Assembly: GCA_963693085.1 (NCBI GenBank)
Contig: OY856410.1
Span: 1,332,152,304 to 1,332,216,303 of the forward strand
Length of the DNA: 64,000 nucleotides
Direction: 5' to 3'
DNA from: Alisma plantago-aquatica
Taxonomy: Eukaryota > Streptophyta > Magnoliopsida > Alismatales > Alismataceae
The position numbers and the translations under genes were made by a program. Under the pieces are notes generated by a model. The model did no database searches, had not been told where the DNA came from, and worked only from the letters and a program-made list of their open reading frames with translations. Positions 1 through 12,529 of this stretch are shown here, piece after piece; within the stretch, counting starts at the first letter, position 1, and each line of letters begins with the position of its first letter.

Positions 1-712
1 TAGTTTGAATAGATATTATACATGTTCTTTATATTCCTTAAAGGATAAATGACATGTTGATTCTATCAAGTTATAGTTGCAATGCTTCTGATATAGAATA
101 ATGTTCTAATCTGTTAGACATTAAAATATCTGCTGCTATACAGATATGATTCTTCCATTCATATTTATCGTCTTAAGTTGCAATAACAATGTTACTGGCG
201 GAGAGTTATAACTCTCGCTGGGGCAATTTTTATAATTGTCTCACCCCCGTGGGAACCACATTTTTAGGTGGACGCGGACGAGGAGATAGGAATCCTTCAA
301 TAGGTGAAGGACAACAATAGCAGCAGCAGAGATAGCAGTGAAGTCTCAGGTGGAGACACTGACTGTTATGCCTTGTATAGATGTAAATAGAGTCCTATGT
401 GTCGTCTCTGTACTCTCAGGTCCTCGGAGTAGTAGTTAGTGCTTTCGAGATTTTGGCTGAGCCTCGAGATTTTATACTGCCTGTGTTTAGCTTGACAGGA
501 CAGTTAATGCTTGTAATTCTCAAAAGGAGATGATACAGAATATGTACCTGTGAACAAGAATGTAATTATGTTACTTTGGTTCTATGTGAGAAAGTTTTCC
601 TTCAATGGATATTTTGATAAAAAGGTTTTAATTTTTAGTGATTTTCGCTAATCCACTGCTTTATGAACGCTTCCGTATTAGTTAATCTTGTTTTCACAAG
701 ACGGTCGTTACA
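1..712 (+). mobile_element. 5' LTR (3' part) of family-1 Gypsy element, copy 1
   Basis: The first 712 bases match 17541-18254 nearly base for base, with roughly 25 differences counted by eye. The segment ends in GACGGTCGTTACA and is followed at once by a tRNA-iMet-type primer-binding site, so it is the right-hand end of a 5' LTR whose start lies outside the window. The partner 3' LTR is 12572-18254. The roughly 3-4% difference between the two ends points to an older insertion than the nested element at 1791. No gene is seen in it. Confidence 0.85.
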
Positions 713-718
713 ATTAAG

Positions 719-731
719 TGGTATCATAGCT
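719..731 (+). other. Primer-binding site, tRNA-iMet type (copy 1)
   Basis: TGGTATCATAGCT lies 6 bases after the LTR end. It matches the TGGTATCAGAGC complement of plant initiator tRNA-Met with one change. The same site is better preserved in copy 2 (26830-26841) and copy 3 (58932-58944). Confidence 0.75.
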
Positions 732-845
732 CTAGGTTCGTTGAGTCTACAGAGACATAGGACTAAGGTTGTAGAGTCTGTTCTAAGTGTCTTCCAGTTT
801 ATCTGATAGTATCTTCTGCTCACATAGGAGAAGAAGAACTTGAAA

Positions 846-1340
846 ATGACTGGAGAATACGAGGAACACATTGCTAAGGACAATGTTGTTGCCCCAGGAG
901 AGGGTGCATGGGACCAGGCAAGAGGAAAACAAATGCCTGAGAATTCCCACCTTGACCTAATCAGGATAGAGAATCCTATGCTATGCTCTTGAAGAGCAGA
1001 ATAAGACAACTGTAATGCATATAGAAGACTGGATACTAGTATCATAACCTAAGTTACCAGTCTTTAATGCATAAACTTTGGGCTTTGAAAGGATTCTTGA
1101 GTGATATGATCATGTTAGAACAGTGGAAATGTGGAAAAGATTAACATATGGCAAGAAAGTAGACTCTGCCATAAGTTTAGACAAACAGTACATTTGTGAT
1201 GGTAGTGCCCAAGGAGGGGCCATAAGCTATGAATTAAGGTAAGGTCTTTACAATTTTAGAGACATTTTCCTAGATATTCTGAAAAGCCAAAGTTTTTGGT
1301 GTTACCAGTGCAATAAATGCCTAGTGCACCAGGGCAGTAG
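846..1340 (+). pseudogene. Decayed gag of family-1 element, copy 1
   Basis: An ATG at 846 opens a frame resembling the N-terminus of the gag relics at 26720 (minus) and 59061 (plus): an EEH motif, then a proline/glycine stretch (APGEGAWDQAR) and an acidic proline-rich tail. The frame is lost after about 50 codons. Near 1300-1330 a C-x2-C fragment (CYQC) is all that remains of a CCHC knuckle. Gag would coat element RNA and build the virus-like particle. No protease, reverse transcriptase or integrase is seen between here and the 3' LTR once the nested element is removed, so this copy is non-autonomous and its gag is dead. Confidence 0.7.
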
Positions 1341-1785
1341 CCACTAAGTAAAGGCAAAAGCAGCAACATGAGATAATTGGACACTATGTGTTGAAATCAA
1401 CCTAATGTGGTAGGTGACCTTGAGGGGTAATACTTAGATGAAATATATTCATCCTGATACTTCATTTCATGTTTCTATGTGATAAAGATATGAAAATAGT
1501 TGTTTTTGAACTTCCCTTGACTAGTCCTATAAGGACACAAGGGAAAGGAGAACTTATATCTTACTCAGTATTCCTTAAAATGTTTTATAATCTTCCTTAT
1601 CTGTGTGTTGAAAGATGAGATATAGAAATAATGCCTAAAGAAAATTCAAGAATGGAAAATCCTGTGTGTATAATGATATGAAAAGTAAGGAATATGATAG
1701 TAAATAAAGTGCATACTACCTAATCTCAATACTTATATACCCTGGCCAGGTATATGATTATTGAAGATAAGGCAAGTATGGAACT

Positions 1786-1790
1786 CTTAG
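1786..1790. repeat. Target-site duplication CTTAG, left
   Basis: CTTAG directly precedes the TGTTACGACC start of the nested element and recurs at 11649-11653 directly after its GGGGCGTGACA end. A 5-bp duplication is the normal footprint of LTR-retrotransposon integrase. Confidence 0.92.
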
Positions 1791-4719
1791 TGTTACGACC
1801 CATATCAGAGTTAGTCAATAAATACCTTGAATTAAGTAAAACACCTCAGTTAGTGCTAAGTTTTGTTAAACATCATGAATAATCAAGATAAGACAACATG
1901 TGGATCAATAGTCAAGATTTAATCATCTGAGGTAATTAATGATAATAGTAATGATGATTGTTGAATTAATTGAGTTGAGTTGAGTGCTGACTAATGCAAT
2001 TAGTGTTGAATATCAAATTAAGTATCATGGATAATCAAAATAAGTTAATATATGAATCAGTAGTTGAGTTTGAATCATCTAAGGCGACTAATGATATTAA
2101 TGTTGATTAATTAGTTAATTAGGTTGAGTTGAATACCCAATGTTGCAATTAAGTGATTTGACCTGATGTGACAAGCTATTTAACATGATTTTATGCCCTG
2201 GGATGATAGAGAATCTCGTGCTTGAGAGTTCGCAAGAAAAATCACCCGAAACCGACTTCCGAGCTAAAAGATATGGGCATTTGTGTGATCAGGGACCTAG
2301 TTGCAATTACCGAAAGCGATTGGGAATTTTGTAGCCGGCCCCCTCCGCGAAACCGACCCTTACCCCCTTCTTCTTCGTTCCTTACTTCCCGATAGAACAG
2401 AAAGCGAGGGCGGCGCCCAACGCTTGAGCATCAGCAGACAGGGGAAAACCGCATGGGCGATTTTAGTGCCCTTAGCTCCGAACCAGCAGCGCCCACATCC
2501 CTCTCTTCTTCTTCTTGCACCCTTCCCCTTCCTCATCCTCACCTCAGCCACACCCTAGGGCGGCGCCCCTGTGGCTGCGGCAGAGCACCGGCAGCTGCTG
2601 CGAGAAAGCAACGGCCAGAGGGTGTTGTGTGCGAGCAGCACCATGAAAGCAACTCCGTCGAGCTCGTCTTGAGATCCAGATCAGGGATCCGCAGCTGCGA
2701 GCAGCAACTCAACCAAGTAGTAGCACCAGCAGCAGCCGCTCTGTAGCCTGCGGCTCTGGCCAGGGGCCGTCCTGGCGCAAGAAGCACCACGAAACGCCAC
2801 CCTTGAGGCCCAAGTTCGAATCCGCAACCTCCTAGCCGCGAGCAGCAAAGACCAGCTGAGTCTCTTCCTTCCTGTGTGTGTGTGGAAGTTACTGTGTGGA
2901 GCAGGCTTGTGAACCTAGAAAAGACTAAGGTAGAAGACAACCGAGTTGCCCAGAATCAGGCCCCAGACACATGTCCGGACGAATCCGGATAGTCCTAGTT
3001 GCGGTGAGTAGGACTACACCTATTTATCATTATTAAACTCAGACGTTTGTATATAACCTGTATATGTGTCGTTCGGCCGAATTGCGAATAATTCGGCCGA
3101 GTTCCCTTATTAGAATTGACGATCAGTGTTTTGATCGGCCGAATTGGACATGATTCGGCCGAGTTTCCCATTATAGGTTTTCGACCAGGGTTTGGATCGG
3201 CCGAGTTGCGGGTGGATCGGCCGAGTTACCAGCCGATCGGCCGAGTTCCCAGTTTGGTCGGCCGAGTTCCAGAAAGTGAGTAGTAGTTCATTTAGAAATC
3301 AATATTTAACTCAAATTAATTGTTTTATTGCTTCTATATGAATTGATATAACTCCTAAACAGTATAGTTCATACAATAGAATATGTTAGATTCATTAGAA
3401 TTGAACTACGTGATATGCTTAACGAAAATGATGGAAGTTTCTGTATTATAGTTGCAATGCATGTACTGATTTCAATTATAGTTGTTTAGCATTGAAATTG
3501 GATAAACGATTCTGAATCATATTTAATTATGATAAATGTATATATGTGCTTTTGTGATGTTTGGATTGTGCAAAATGCATGAAATGTGATATTCCTGTTT
3601 AAATGTTTATTTGTTTAATCAAGTATAGACCTAGATGCCCTAACACCGTAGAACCCCTAACATGTGTCTGCGATTTAGGGGTAAAACTCGTGTTGCAACA
3701 TTATCCGTGCGATGTCATGGAGACACGAGGATGGTAAGGTAGTGTCCAACAATAACGCGTGCTTGTGTCACGGTGGCACTAGAGGAAAGTGGGGGTTATT
3801 GCAACATTATCCGTGCGTGTGTCATGGAGATAACCCCGTGAGACTCTCTGCCTGTGTGCTCAGGTTTGCAGAGTCTGGAGCACACGTGGTTGTGCAGCAC
3901 ACGTGGTTGTGCAGTGAGGCCGTGGAGCCTGGGGTCCTGTAGCAGAGCAGGGCCGAAGTCAGACTTAGCATTTCCCGGGTGTGTCGCTAAGTCTTGTACG
4001 GTGGGGCCGTAGCATGAACTTGTTACGGATCTTTATATGCAGAGTACACTGCATATATTTAGGGCATAATAAAATGAATAAATAATCATGTAGGTTCACA
4101 GTAAATTTATATAACTGTTTATCTACCTGAATTACCTGTTGATGATTTAGAATGTGATTATTATCTGTATGTTTGTTATGGTATTAGAACTGCCTTGCTT
4201 AGTTCTGCATTTATATTTAATTTCAATATTATAAACCTGATGAGTTGTTTAGTGATTGCTAAGTGAAATACTATTCACTGAGCGAGTAGGCTCATACCTC
4301 TACTCAAAACATTTTCAGGTTATCATCAGCAGCAGGAAATCTGAAGGATCGATTTATCCTTACGCCTAGTCGATAGAAGGTTCGTAGTTAATAGTTAGAG
4401 GTCTCTTAGTCCATTCCCCTCGATCTACGGGACAAGGTGTGAGTGAGAGAGAGAATATGTATATTGATGTAAATTAACTGTTATGCTTTATTTTATGCCG
4501 AATAATGTAATATGCTGTAACCTCTGTTTATATTGTTAGTCAGTTTAATAATGATGCTTCTGCAGTTGTTTTGTTTCATTTTACAGCATAAACCAGATTA
4601 TCCTGTTAATGTCCTTTAAAGGGTTTTAAAAAGTAAAGAGTGATTGGCTTATGTGTGAATCCCATCCTGTCGCGTCTTAATCTTGTGGTTTGTGGTTAAT
4701 GTGAGATCGGGGCGTGACA
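1791..4719 (+). repeat. 5' LTR of nested element
   Basis: TGTTACGACC...GGCGTGACA, 2929 bp, TG/CA ends. It contains a GC-rich block at about 2300-2950, an array of TCGGCCGA palindromes at 3072-3275, a GC-rich block at about 3650-4000 and AT-rich flanks. Small open frames in the GC-rich blocks occur identically in the partner LTR and resemble no known protein. Confidence 0.93.
3072..3275 (+). repeat. TCGGCCGA palindrome array in LTR
   Basis: About eight copies of TCGGCCGA(A/G)TT within roughly 200 bp. TCGGCCGA is self-complementary and most copies lie in the longer unit GATCGGCCGAGTT. The array recurs at 10001-10204 in the other LTR, and related palindromes occur in the internal region at 5764-5790 and 5953-5976. 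Confidence 0.9.
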
Positions 4720-4723
4720 ACTT

Positions 4724-4735
4724 TGGTATCAGAGC
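4724..4735 (+). other. Primer-binding site, tRNA-iMet (nested element)
   Basis: TGGTATCAGAGC lies 4 bases after the 5' LTR end and is complementary to the 3' end of plant initiator tRNA-Met. Confidence 0.9.
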
Positions 4736-5763
4736 TTTGGATTGAGTACATAGTTACTCAAGGTCAGGGAACGATAAGAGACCAATAGGATTAAGGTTTA
4801 GGTATCTTTCTTCTATCTGTAATTTTCTAACAGGAAGTGTTCTGTTACATTATTTCAGATAGCAGGAAGAGGATGTGGTCACGAGAATCAAGTAATGAGC
4901 TTAAGATGAGTCGTTAAGAATCATTAAGGTCAAAGATAAGGTTATAAGTAAGGCGAATAATGAATGATGAGTTTTAGCTCTGGAAGGTCTGAGTGTTTAG
5001 ATACCCTGGCCAGGTGTCTGAATACTTAGATTGACCAGTATCAAGCTACTCTGTCTGTTCTTCTCTGGATGCCCTGGCCAGGTATGCAGAGGAAGGATAG
5101 GCTAGAGAGAAAACCCTAGAAATCTTAGGGTTAAGAGATCAGAAATTAATGTAGGAGTAAGAGATTAAATATAGGATGTGATATAACTCCTACTTTATAT
5201 TGCTTATTGTTTAAAGATCACTAGAAATGCTTTTATATGCATGAAACGAAATTTCCAGTTTGTAAAGTAAACATAATTCTTTTATATTGTTGCGTCATGA
5301 AGTGAATTGTTTAATGTTTGTTTCCTTTGTATTAATGTAGACTCGAAACTGTGTTTAATGGAGTTTGCCCTAAGTGGATATTCTTTCCACATGTTTAAGA
5401 TTAATAGGGGTTGATTTATCCCGAGTAGCTCTTGGCTTCAGGACTACAGGTTCGGCCTGGTCCGGCTGGCAGGATGCGTTACTGGGATCTAATGACTCCT
5501 ATTTACAAGTAAAATATGAATAGAAGTCTAAATGTTCTTAATCTTGAGAATTAGGGCTTGAGAAGCATAGACCCTAATTGGCCCAAATTAGGATTCAAAT
5601 AACGCATGAATACAGAATTTGATAAATAGAATGTCTCACTAAATGATTTTTAGTATCATATATGTAACTCTAATTTGGCTAAAATTGGGATATGATTTGG
5701 ATATATAAAATGTGAACAACATTGGAAGATACTAGAATTTTTGAATAATGCTCTGACTTGTTT

Positions 5764-5976
5764 ATCGGCCGAGTTGCAAACTCGACCGATCACATTTTCA
5801 GATTTATATAGCAGTGTTGTAATCGAATTTTATCTTTTTATTGGTATGTCCAATTGATCTTAAATTTTAACTATGTTTGAAAATCACAAATTTTAGACAC
5901 TCTATTAATTTGGCGTAATTTTTGGATGACTTTGGATCTCTACAGTAAGGTGTCGGTCGAGTTGCAACTCGACCGA
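5764..5976. repeat. Two long palindromes in internal region of nested element
   Basis: 5953-5976 is a perfect 24-bp palindrome (half-site TCGGTCGAGTTG). 5764-5790 is a near-perfect one with the half-site ATCGGCCGAGTTG. Both are extended versions of the TCGGCCGA motif arrayed in the LTRs. The rest of 4740-6590 shows no recognisable coding sequence. Confidence 0.85.
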
Positions 5977-6589
5977 ATCTGCTGCAGACTGCTATATAGC
6001 AGCGCACTGTTTGATTTTTAATTAATTATTGGTAACTTGAAATGACCTGAAATTTTTACTGTAGGTTTAAAACTTTATTAAGCACAACATATAAAATTTT
6101 CAAAATTTTTGGAGTTTCTGTTTACAGTTTAATAAACGAATTACAGAAACTATTATAAAACTGAATTTTCAGCTGAATGTAATTAAAATTGAGTATTGGA
6201 TTAATATGCTATTAATTCAAGCAACTCAATTTGATTTATATAATCGACCACACACACACAATTATGCTATGCTATGAATAAAGGATCAAACCCTAGAATG
6301 ATTAAAGTTGTAGTAGTTTAAGGGATATCATTAGTGATGTAACCTTGAATACTAGTAACTTTGTAAAATAAGATCTTGAGATATGTTCTATGAGAAGTAA
6401 ACTGGTTTTGATAGTGATCTAGGGTTTCGAAGTAGATAATCTGATCGGTACATGAACAACATGAAATGATTTAGAGGAATGAGTAAGACATAAACCTAAA
6501 ATGTAACAATAAGTAAGTAACATAGAAAGCGGAATATTATCCGATTATGATCTAAAGATAGCTGATGTAGTTCATGTTTTAAAGACATG

Positions 6590-7570
6590 GTGTCACTATC
6601 TTTATGATGTGACAATAGATTATCACCCTGGTAAAGAGAATGTGGTGGATGATGTTTCTAGCCGAAAGTCAAGTTCAACGGCCAATGCATTCTCTATGAC
6701 AGGTTTCAATAGAGACCTGTTAGTAGAAATGTGAGAGTTGAACCTAGACTTAGGGGTGACAGCACAAAGTGATTTGATTGTACAGATGCAAGTTAAGCTT
6801 ACTTTTTGCGATCAAATCAAGAAACTATAAAAGGGTGATAGTGACTTAAGCCAAACCATGCATGACCTGATGGGAGGAAAAGAGACTAGAGTTTAAGTTT
6901 TTATGATAATAAGGTGTTGTATTAACATGACATGTTGTGTGTATCTCAAGATAGTGTAAAATTCTTTAAGGGGAAAAGCTGAAAGAAAAGATTTTTATGG
7001 AAGTGTATGTTTTGATGTATGCTATGTTTTCAGGAAAATACTAAGATACATATGAATCTCAAGGAGTATAACGGATGGTCAACTATGCAGAAGGATGTAG
7101 CTAAGTATGTGATTAAAAGTAGTGTGTATCAGTAGGTTAAGGTTGAACCCTAGAAATCTATAGCTACCTTGCAATCTTTTCTATGCCTGAATGGGAATTT
7201 ATCACAGGACACCTAGAGGTTGTGATTTGATATGAATGAATGTGGATAGATTAATTTAGTCTGCTCACTTTCTTCATATTAAATCAACCTTTGATGTCTT
7301 GATATATGACCAAGATATACATGGATGAAATAGTTAGATTGCCTGGTAATCCAGTTTCAATCATATCTTATTGAGATCCTAAGTTCACATCTAGGTTGTG
7401 GAAACAGTTGCATCGTGCTTCGGGCACAAAGTTAAGATTCGATACAACCTTTTCATCCGCAGACGGATGGTTAGTTTGAGAGAACCATTCAGACTCTTAA
7501 GGACATGCTGAGAGCATATGTTATGCGTCTCAGTGAAAGTTGAGAAGAACATTTAAGTCTTATAGAGTTT
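6590..7570 (+). pseudogene. Ty3/Gypsy pol remnant: end of RNase H and integrase
   Basis: At 6600-6670 one frame reads TIDYHPGKENVVDDVSSRK, the Gypsy RNase H end motif (family form: YHPGKANVVADALSRK). About 500 bp later, 7185-7300 shows a WEFITG start and a VDRL...SAHFL block of the integrase core, and 7310-7500 shows a degraded INVRLPGNPVS...DPKFTSRLW...GTKL stretch that would precede the catalytic glutamate. Each block is broken by stops or frame changes. Gag, protease and the reverse transcriptase palm were not recognised, so the element cannot encode its own mobility. Confidence 0.85.
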
Positions 7571-8166
7571 GCTTAATGTGAATGTTGAGATTAGAAATAC
7601 ACAACTGGTAATGGTACGGTTTGACTATAAAACCCAGACAATACAAATTTGGTAAACCATTAGGTGCATGATTTCAAGATAGTAAGATAGCATTAAAATA
7701 TGTAAATAAACCTAAATACCTGCTTCCTGTTATGTTAATGTGTGTGATCTGACATTTTACATGATTTGGCACTTTTCATTAAGATATCATTAGAAATTCT
7801 CAAGTACTATTAAATAATTGTGTGATGATACGTAAATAACTCTTAATTGAGTTATGTGATGCATAAACCAGGAATTTGGTTAATATGCACGTTCTTCGAG
7901 AAAATTTAAGTAATTGAACAATAGTACAGATGGTTTGTTATATGCGAAGTAAATAGCTTTTATTGATATAATAAGATGTTCAATTACATGAATCCGGTAT
8001 GTATGTGCCAAAATTGATTGAGTTTGGAATATTTATGAATTTTTAATCTGTCTGCATGCATGATATAAACATTACTCGGTAATTACAATGATTTGAAATA
8101 TATTGTTCTGCCAGTTGTAGAATGATACCGTATTGTGATTTGAATTGAAATCTAACAGATGAGATA

Positions 8167-8285
8167 ATGGAAACCCTAAGAGTAGGGTGTTGCCATGTGG
8201 TTAGTGAATGAGGAAACCCTAAGAGTAGGGTGTTGGCATGTGATGAATGAACAAGGCAAATGAAACCCTGAGGATAGGGTGTACG
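8167..8285. repeat. Three short repeats with inverted CCCTA/TAGGG halves
   Basis: Three copies of GAAACCCTAAGAGTAGGGTG or a close variant, spaced about 45-55 bp. Each unit is nearly palindromic (ACCCTA...TAGGGT) and contains a telobox-like AAACCCTAA. No gene is seen between 7600 and 8690. Confidence 0.75.
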
Positions 8286-8706
8286 ATGAATCAAGTATTT
8301 TGATATCAATTCTCAGTATCAGATGTAGTGATATTTAACAGTTAAATTGCATGATTTTAACTTAGCACCAGATTGACATGTATTCTGTTTATTTAAGAAT
8401 TTTAGTCTGTTTGCATGAATAGTATAAAAATTTCTTGGTAATTACCATAAAGTGAGATACTGTTATAACGATTCAGGAAAGACAAAGTTTTGTGGGTTGG
8501 TCTGGGATCAGATCAGATGTGTTCTAGGTTAAGGGACTTATACAGATGATTGATCGGAGGATCAAGAAACTCACGAATTGTGAGGTACCATTAGTGATAG
8601 TTTTGTAGAGCAATCTTAATTTAGAAGAAACCATGTGAGAACTTGAGTTTGAGATGCATAACAAGTCTCCTTTTCTCTTTTAGGAATTTCGGGACGAAAT
8701 TCTTAT

Positions 8707-8718
8707 AAGGGAGGGAGA
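8707..8718 (+). other. Polypurine tract of nested element
   Basis: AAGGGAGGGAGA, one base before the 3' LTR. This is the expected plus-strand DNA primer site. Confidence 0.85.
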
Positions 8719-8719
8719 T

Positions 8720-11648
8720 TGTTACGACCCATATCAGAGTTAGTCAATAAATACCTTGAATTAAGTAAAACACCTCAGTTAGTGCTAAGTTTTGTTAAAC
8801 ATCATGAATAATCAAGATAAGACAACATGTGGATCAATAGTCAAGATTTAATCATCTGAGGTAATTAATGATAATAGTAATGATGATTGTTGAATTAATT
8901 GAGTTGAGTTGAGTGCTGACTAATGCAATTAGTGTTGAATATCAAATTAAGTATCATGGATAATCAAAATAAGTTAATATATGAATCAGTAGTTGAGTTT
9001 GAATCATCTAAGGCGACTAATGATATTAATGTTGATTAATTAGTTAATTAGGTTGAGTTGAATACCCAATGTTGCAATTAAGTGATTTGACCTGATGTGA
9101 CAAGCTATTTAACATGATTTTATGCCCTGGGATGATAGAGAATCTCGTGCTTGAGAGTTCGCAAGAAAAATCACCCGAAACCGACTTCCGAGCTAAAAGA
9201 TATGGGCATTTGTGTGATCAGGGACCTAGTTGCAATTACCGAAAGCGATTGGGAATTTTGTAGCCGGCCCCCTCCGCGAAACCGACCCTTACCCCCTTCT
9301 TCTTCGTTCCTTACTTCCCGATAGAACAGAAAGCGAGGGCGGCGCCCAACGCTTGAGCATCAGCAGACAGGGGAAAACCGCATGGGCGATTTTAGTGCCC
9401 TTAGCTCCGAACCAGCAGCGCCCACATCCCTCTCTTCTTCTTCTTGCACCCTTCCCCTTCCTCATCCTCACCTCAGCCACACCCTAGGGCGGCGCCCCTG
9501 TGGCTGCGGCAGAGCACCGGCAGCTGCTGCGAGAAAGCAACGGCCAGAGGGTGTTGTGTGCGAGCAGCACCATGAAAGCAACTCCGTCGAGCTCGTCTTG
9601 AGATCCAGATCAGGGATCCGCAGCTGCGAGCAGCAACTCAACCAAGTAGTAGCACCAGCAGCAGCCGCTCTGTAGCCTGCGGCTCTGGCCAGGGGCCGTC
9701 CTGGCGCAAGAAGCACCACGAAACGCCACCCTTGAGGCCCAAGTTCGAATCCGCAACCTCCTAGCCGCGAGCAGCAAAGACCAGCTGAGTCTCTTCCTTC
9801 CTGTGTGTGTGTGGAAGTTACTGTGTGGAGCAGGCTTGTGAACCTAGAAAAGACTAAGGTAGAAGACAACCGAGTTGCCCAGAATCAGGCCCCAGACACA
9901 TGTCCGGACGAATCCGGATAGTCCTAGTTGCGGTGAGTAGGACTACACCTATTTATCATTATTAAACTCAGACGTTTGTATATAACCTGTATATGTGTCG
10001 TTCGGCCGAATTGCGAATAATTCGGCCGAGTTCCCTTATTAGAATTGACGATCAGTGTTTTGATCGGCCGAATTGGACATGATTCGGCCGAGTTTCCCAT
10101 TATAGGTTTTCGACCAGGGTTTGGATCGGCCGAGTTGCGGGTGGATCGGCCGAGTTACCAGCCGATCGGCCGAGTTCCCAGTTTGGTCGGCCGAGTTCCA
10201 GAAAGTGAGTAGTAGTTCATTTAGAAATCAATATTTAACTCAAATTAATTGTTTTATTGCTTCTATATGAATTGATATAACTCCTAAACAGTATAGTTCA
10301 TACAATAGAATATGTTAGATTCATTAGAATTGAACTACGTGATATGCTTAACGAAAATGATGGAAGTTTCTGTATTATAGTTGCAATGCATGTACTGATT
10401 TCAATTATAGTTGTTTAGCATTGAAATTGGATAAACGATTCTGAATCATATTTAATTATGATAAATGTATATATGTGCTTTTGTGATGTTTGGATTGTGC
10501 AAAATGCATGAAATGTGATATTCCTGTTTAAATGTTTATTTGTTTAATCAAGTATAGACCTAGATGCCCTAACACCGTAGAACCCCTAACATGTGTCTGC
10601 GATTTAGGGGTAAAACTCGTGTTGCAACATTATCCGTGCGATGTCATGGAGACACGAGGATGGTAAGGTAGTGTCCAACAATAACGCGTGCTTGTGTCAC
10701 GGTGGCACTAGAGGAAAGTGGGGGTTATTGCAACATTATCCGTGCGTGTGTCATGGAGATAACCCCGTGAGACTCTCTGCCTGTGTGCTCAGGTTTGCAG
10801 AGTCTGGAGCACACGTGGTTGTGCAGCACACGTGGTTGTGCAGTGAGGCCGTGGAGCCTGGGGTCCTGTAGCAGAGCAGGGCCGAAGTCAGACTTAGCAT
10901 TTCCCGGGTGTGTCGCTAAGTCTTGTACGGTGGGGCCGTAGCATGAACTTGTTACGGATCTTTATATGCAGAGTACACTGCATATATTTAGGGCATAATA
11001 AAATGAATAAATAATCATGTAGGTTCACAGTAAATTTATATAACTGTTTATCTACCTGAATTACCTGTTGATGATTTAGAATGTGATTATTATCTGTATG
11101 TTTGTTATGGTATTAGAACTGCCTTGCTTAGTTCTGCATTTATATTTAATTTCAATATTATAAACCTGATGAGTTGTTTAGTGATTGCTAAGTGAAATAC
11201 TATTCACTGAGCGAGTAGGCTCATACCTCTACTCAAAACATTTTCAGGTTATCATCAGCAGCAGGAAATCTGAAGGATCGATTTATCCTTACGCCTAGTC
11301 GATAGAAGGTTCGTAGTTAATAGTTAGAGGTCTCTTAGTCCATTCCCCTCGATCTACGGGACAAGGTGTGAGTGAGAGAGAGAATATGTATATTGATGTA
11401 AATTAACTGTTATGCTTTATTTTATGCCGAATAATGTAATATGCTGTAACCTCTGTTTATATTGTTAGTCAGTTTAATAATGATGCTTCTGCAGTTGTTT
11501 TGTTTCATTTTACAGCATAAACCAGATTATCCTGTTAATGTCCTTTAAAGGGTTTTAAAAAGTAAAGAGTGATTGGCTTATGTGTGAATCCCATCCTGTC
11601 GCGTCTTAATCTTGTGGTTTGTGGTTAATGTGAGATCGGGGCGTGACA
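8720..11648 (+). repeat. 3' LTR of nested element
   Basis: Same 2929 bp as 1791-4719 with an offset of 6929; no difference was found by reading. It contains the second TCGGCCGA array (10001-10204). It is followed by the right CTTAG duplication at 11649-11653. Confidence 0.93.
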
Positions 11649-11719
11649 CTTAGATTGTTATCTTTCTGATTACTCTGATCAAGTAGTCATTTTGAAACAA
11701 TCTAGAGAGTATAATGAAA

Positions 11720-12216
11720 CCAATAGGGGAAAGCTATGTGACATTCCCAACATAAAGGGAAAAGCTATGTGACATTCCCAACCAATAGGGGAAAGCTATG
11801 TGACATCCCCAACAAAAAGGGAAAAGCTATGTGACATTCCCAACCAATAGGGGAAAGCTATGTGACATCCCCAACATAAAGGGAAAAGCTATGTGACATT
11901 CCCAACCAATAGGGGAAAGCTATGTGACATCCCCAACAAAAAGGGAAAAGTTATGTGACATTCCCAACCAATAGGGGAAAGATATGTGACATCCCCAACA
12001 TAAACGGAAAAGCTATGTGACATTCCCAACCAATAGGGGAAAGCTATGTGACATCCCCAACATAAAGGGAAAAGCTATGTGACATTCCCAACCAATAGGG
12101 GAAAGCTATGTGACATCCCCAACATAAAGGGAGAAGCTATGTGACATTTCCAATCAATAAGGGAAAAGCTATGTGACATTCCCAACTAATAGGAAGAACT
12201 ATGTGAACATTCCCAA
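11720..12216 (+). repeat. 31-bp tandem repeat in family-1 internal region, copy 1
   Basis: About 16 units of 31 bp around the core GGGAAAAGCTATGTGACAT. Two unit types alternate (CCAATAGGGG... and CATAAAGGG.../CAAAAAGGG...), giving a 62-bp higher-order period. Each unit has inverted GGGGA/TCCCC or GGGA/TCCC arms that could form a small hairpin. The array lies just upstream of the 3' LTR, the same place as the 32-bp array of copy 2 (24085-25085). It has no variable spacers and is not a CRISPR. Confidence 0.93.
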
Positions 12217-12529
12217 TTACACAGAGTTTGCTAATAAACGTTATGAATAAAGGATTTCTGAATGAATTACCTCTATTAGATATATATGTTTCTCTTTTGG
12301 TGAATATTTTTGGATGATGATAGAAGTATGTTCTTTTATGCTTCTTCCTTTCAATAATATGGACATCACATGTTAGGGGTTTATGCTCTCCATAAACATA
12401 AACAGTGATAAGGTGGAATTAACGATAGGAACTTTGTGTGAATTATAGATCCATGGTATCTCCATAATAATAAGATAATATGTGGAGACTTGAGGGCATG
12501 ATTAATGAATAATTTGTTCCTCCTTTTTC

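Larger units (their letters stand above)
1791..11648 (+). mobile_element. Nested non-autonomous Ty3/Gypsy retrotransposon, very young
   Basis: A complete element of 9858 bp: LTR 1791-4719, tRNA-iMet PBS 4724-4735, internal region 4720-8719, purine tract 8707-8718, LTR 8720-11648, target duplication CTTAG on both sides. The LTRs begin TGTTACGACC and end GGGGCGTGACA. Both are 2929 bp and I found no mismatch in a line-by-line reading. The internal 4 kb holds only broken RNase H and integrase remnants in Gypsy order, and the GGGACGAAATTC block before the purine tract is typical of plant Gypsy (chromovirus-like) elements. A recent insertion with a dead pol must have been mobilised in trans by an autonomous relative. 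It sits inside the internal region of copy 1 of family 1. Confidence 0.92.

Noticed and set aside
2301..2940. Overlapping open frames of 63-133 codons on both strands, repeated at 9230-9869
   Set aside because: They lie in a GC-rich block of the LTR, are duplicated only because both LTRs are the same, overlap on both strands and show no protein motif.
3712..3942. 76-codon open frame in the LTR (also 10641-10871)
   Set aside because: Repeat-derived low-complexity reading inside the LTR, no family resemblance.
11720..12216. CRISPR-like look of regular 31-bp units
   Set aside because: Direct head-to-tail units without unique spacers, inside a plant retrotransposon.
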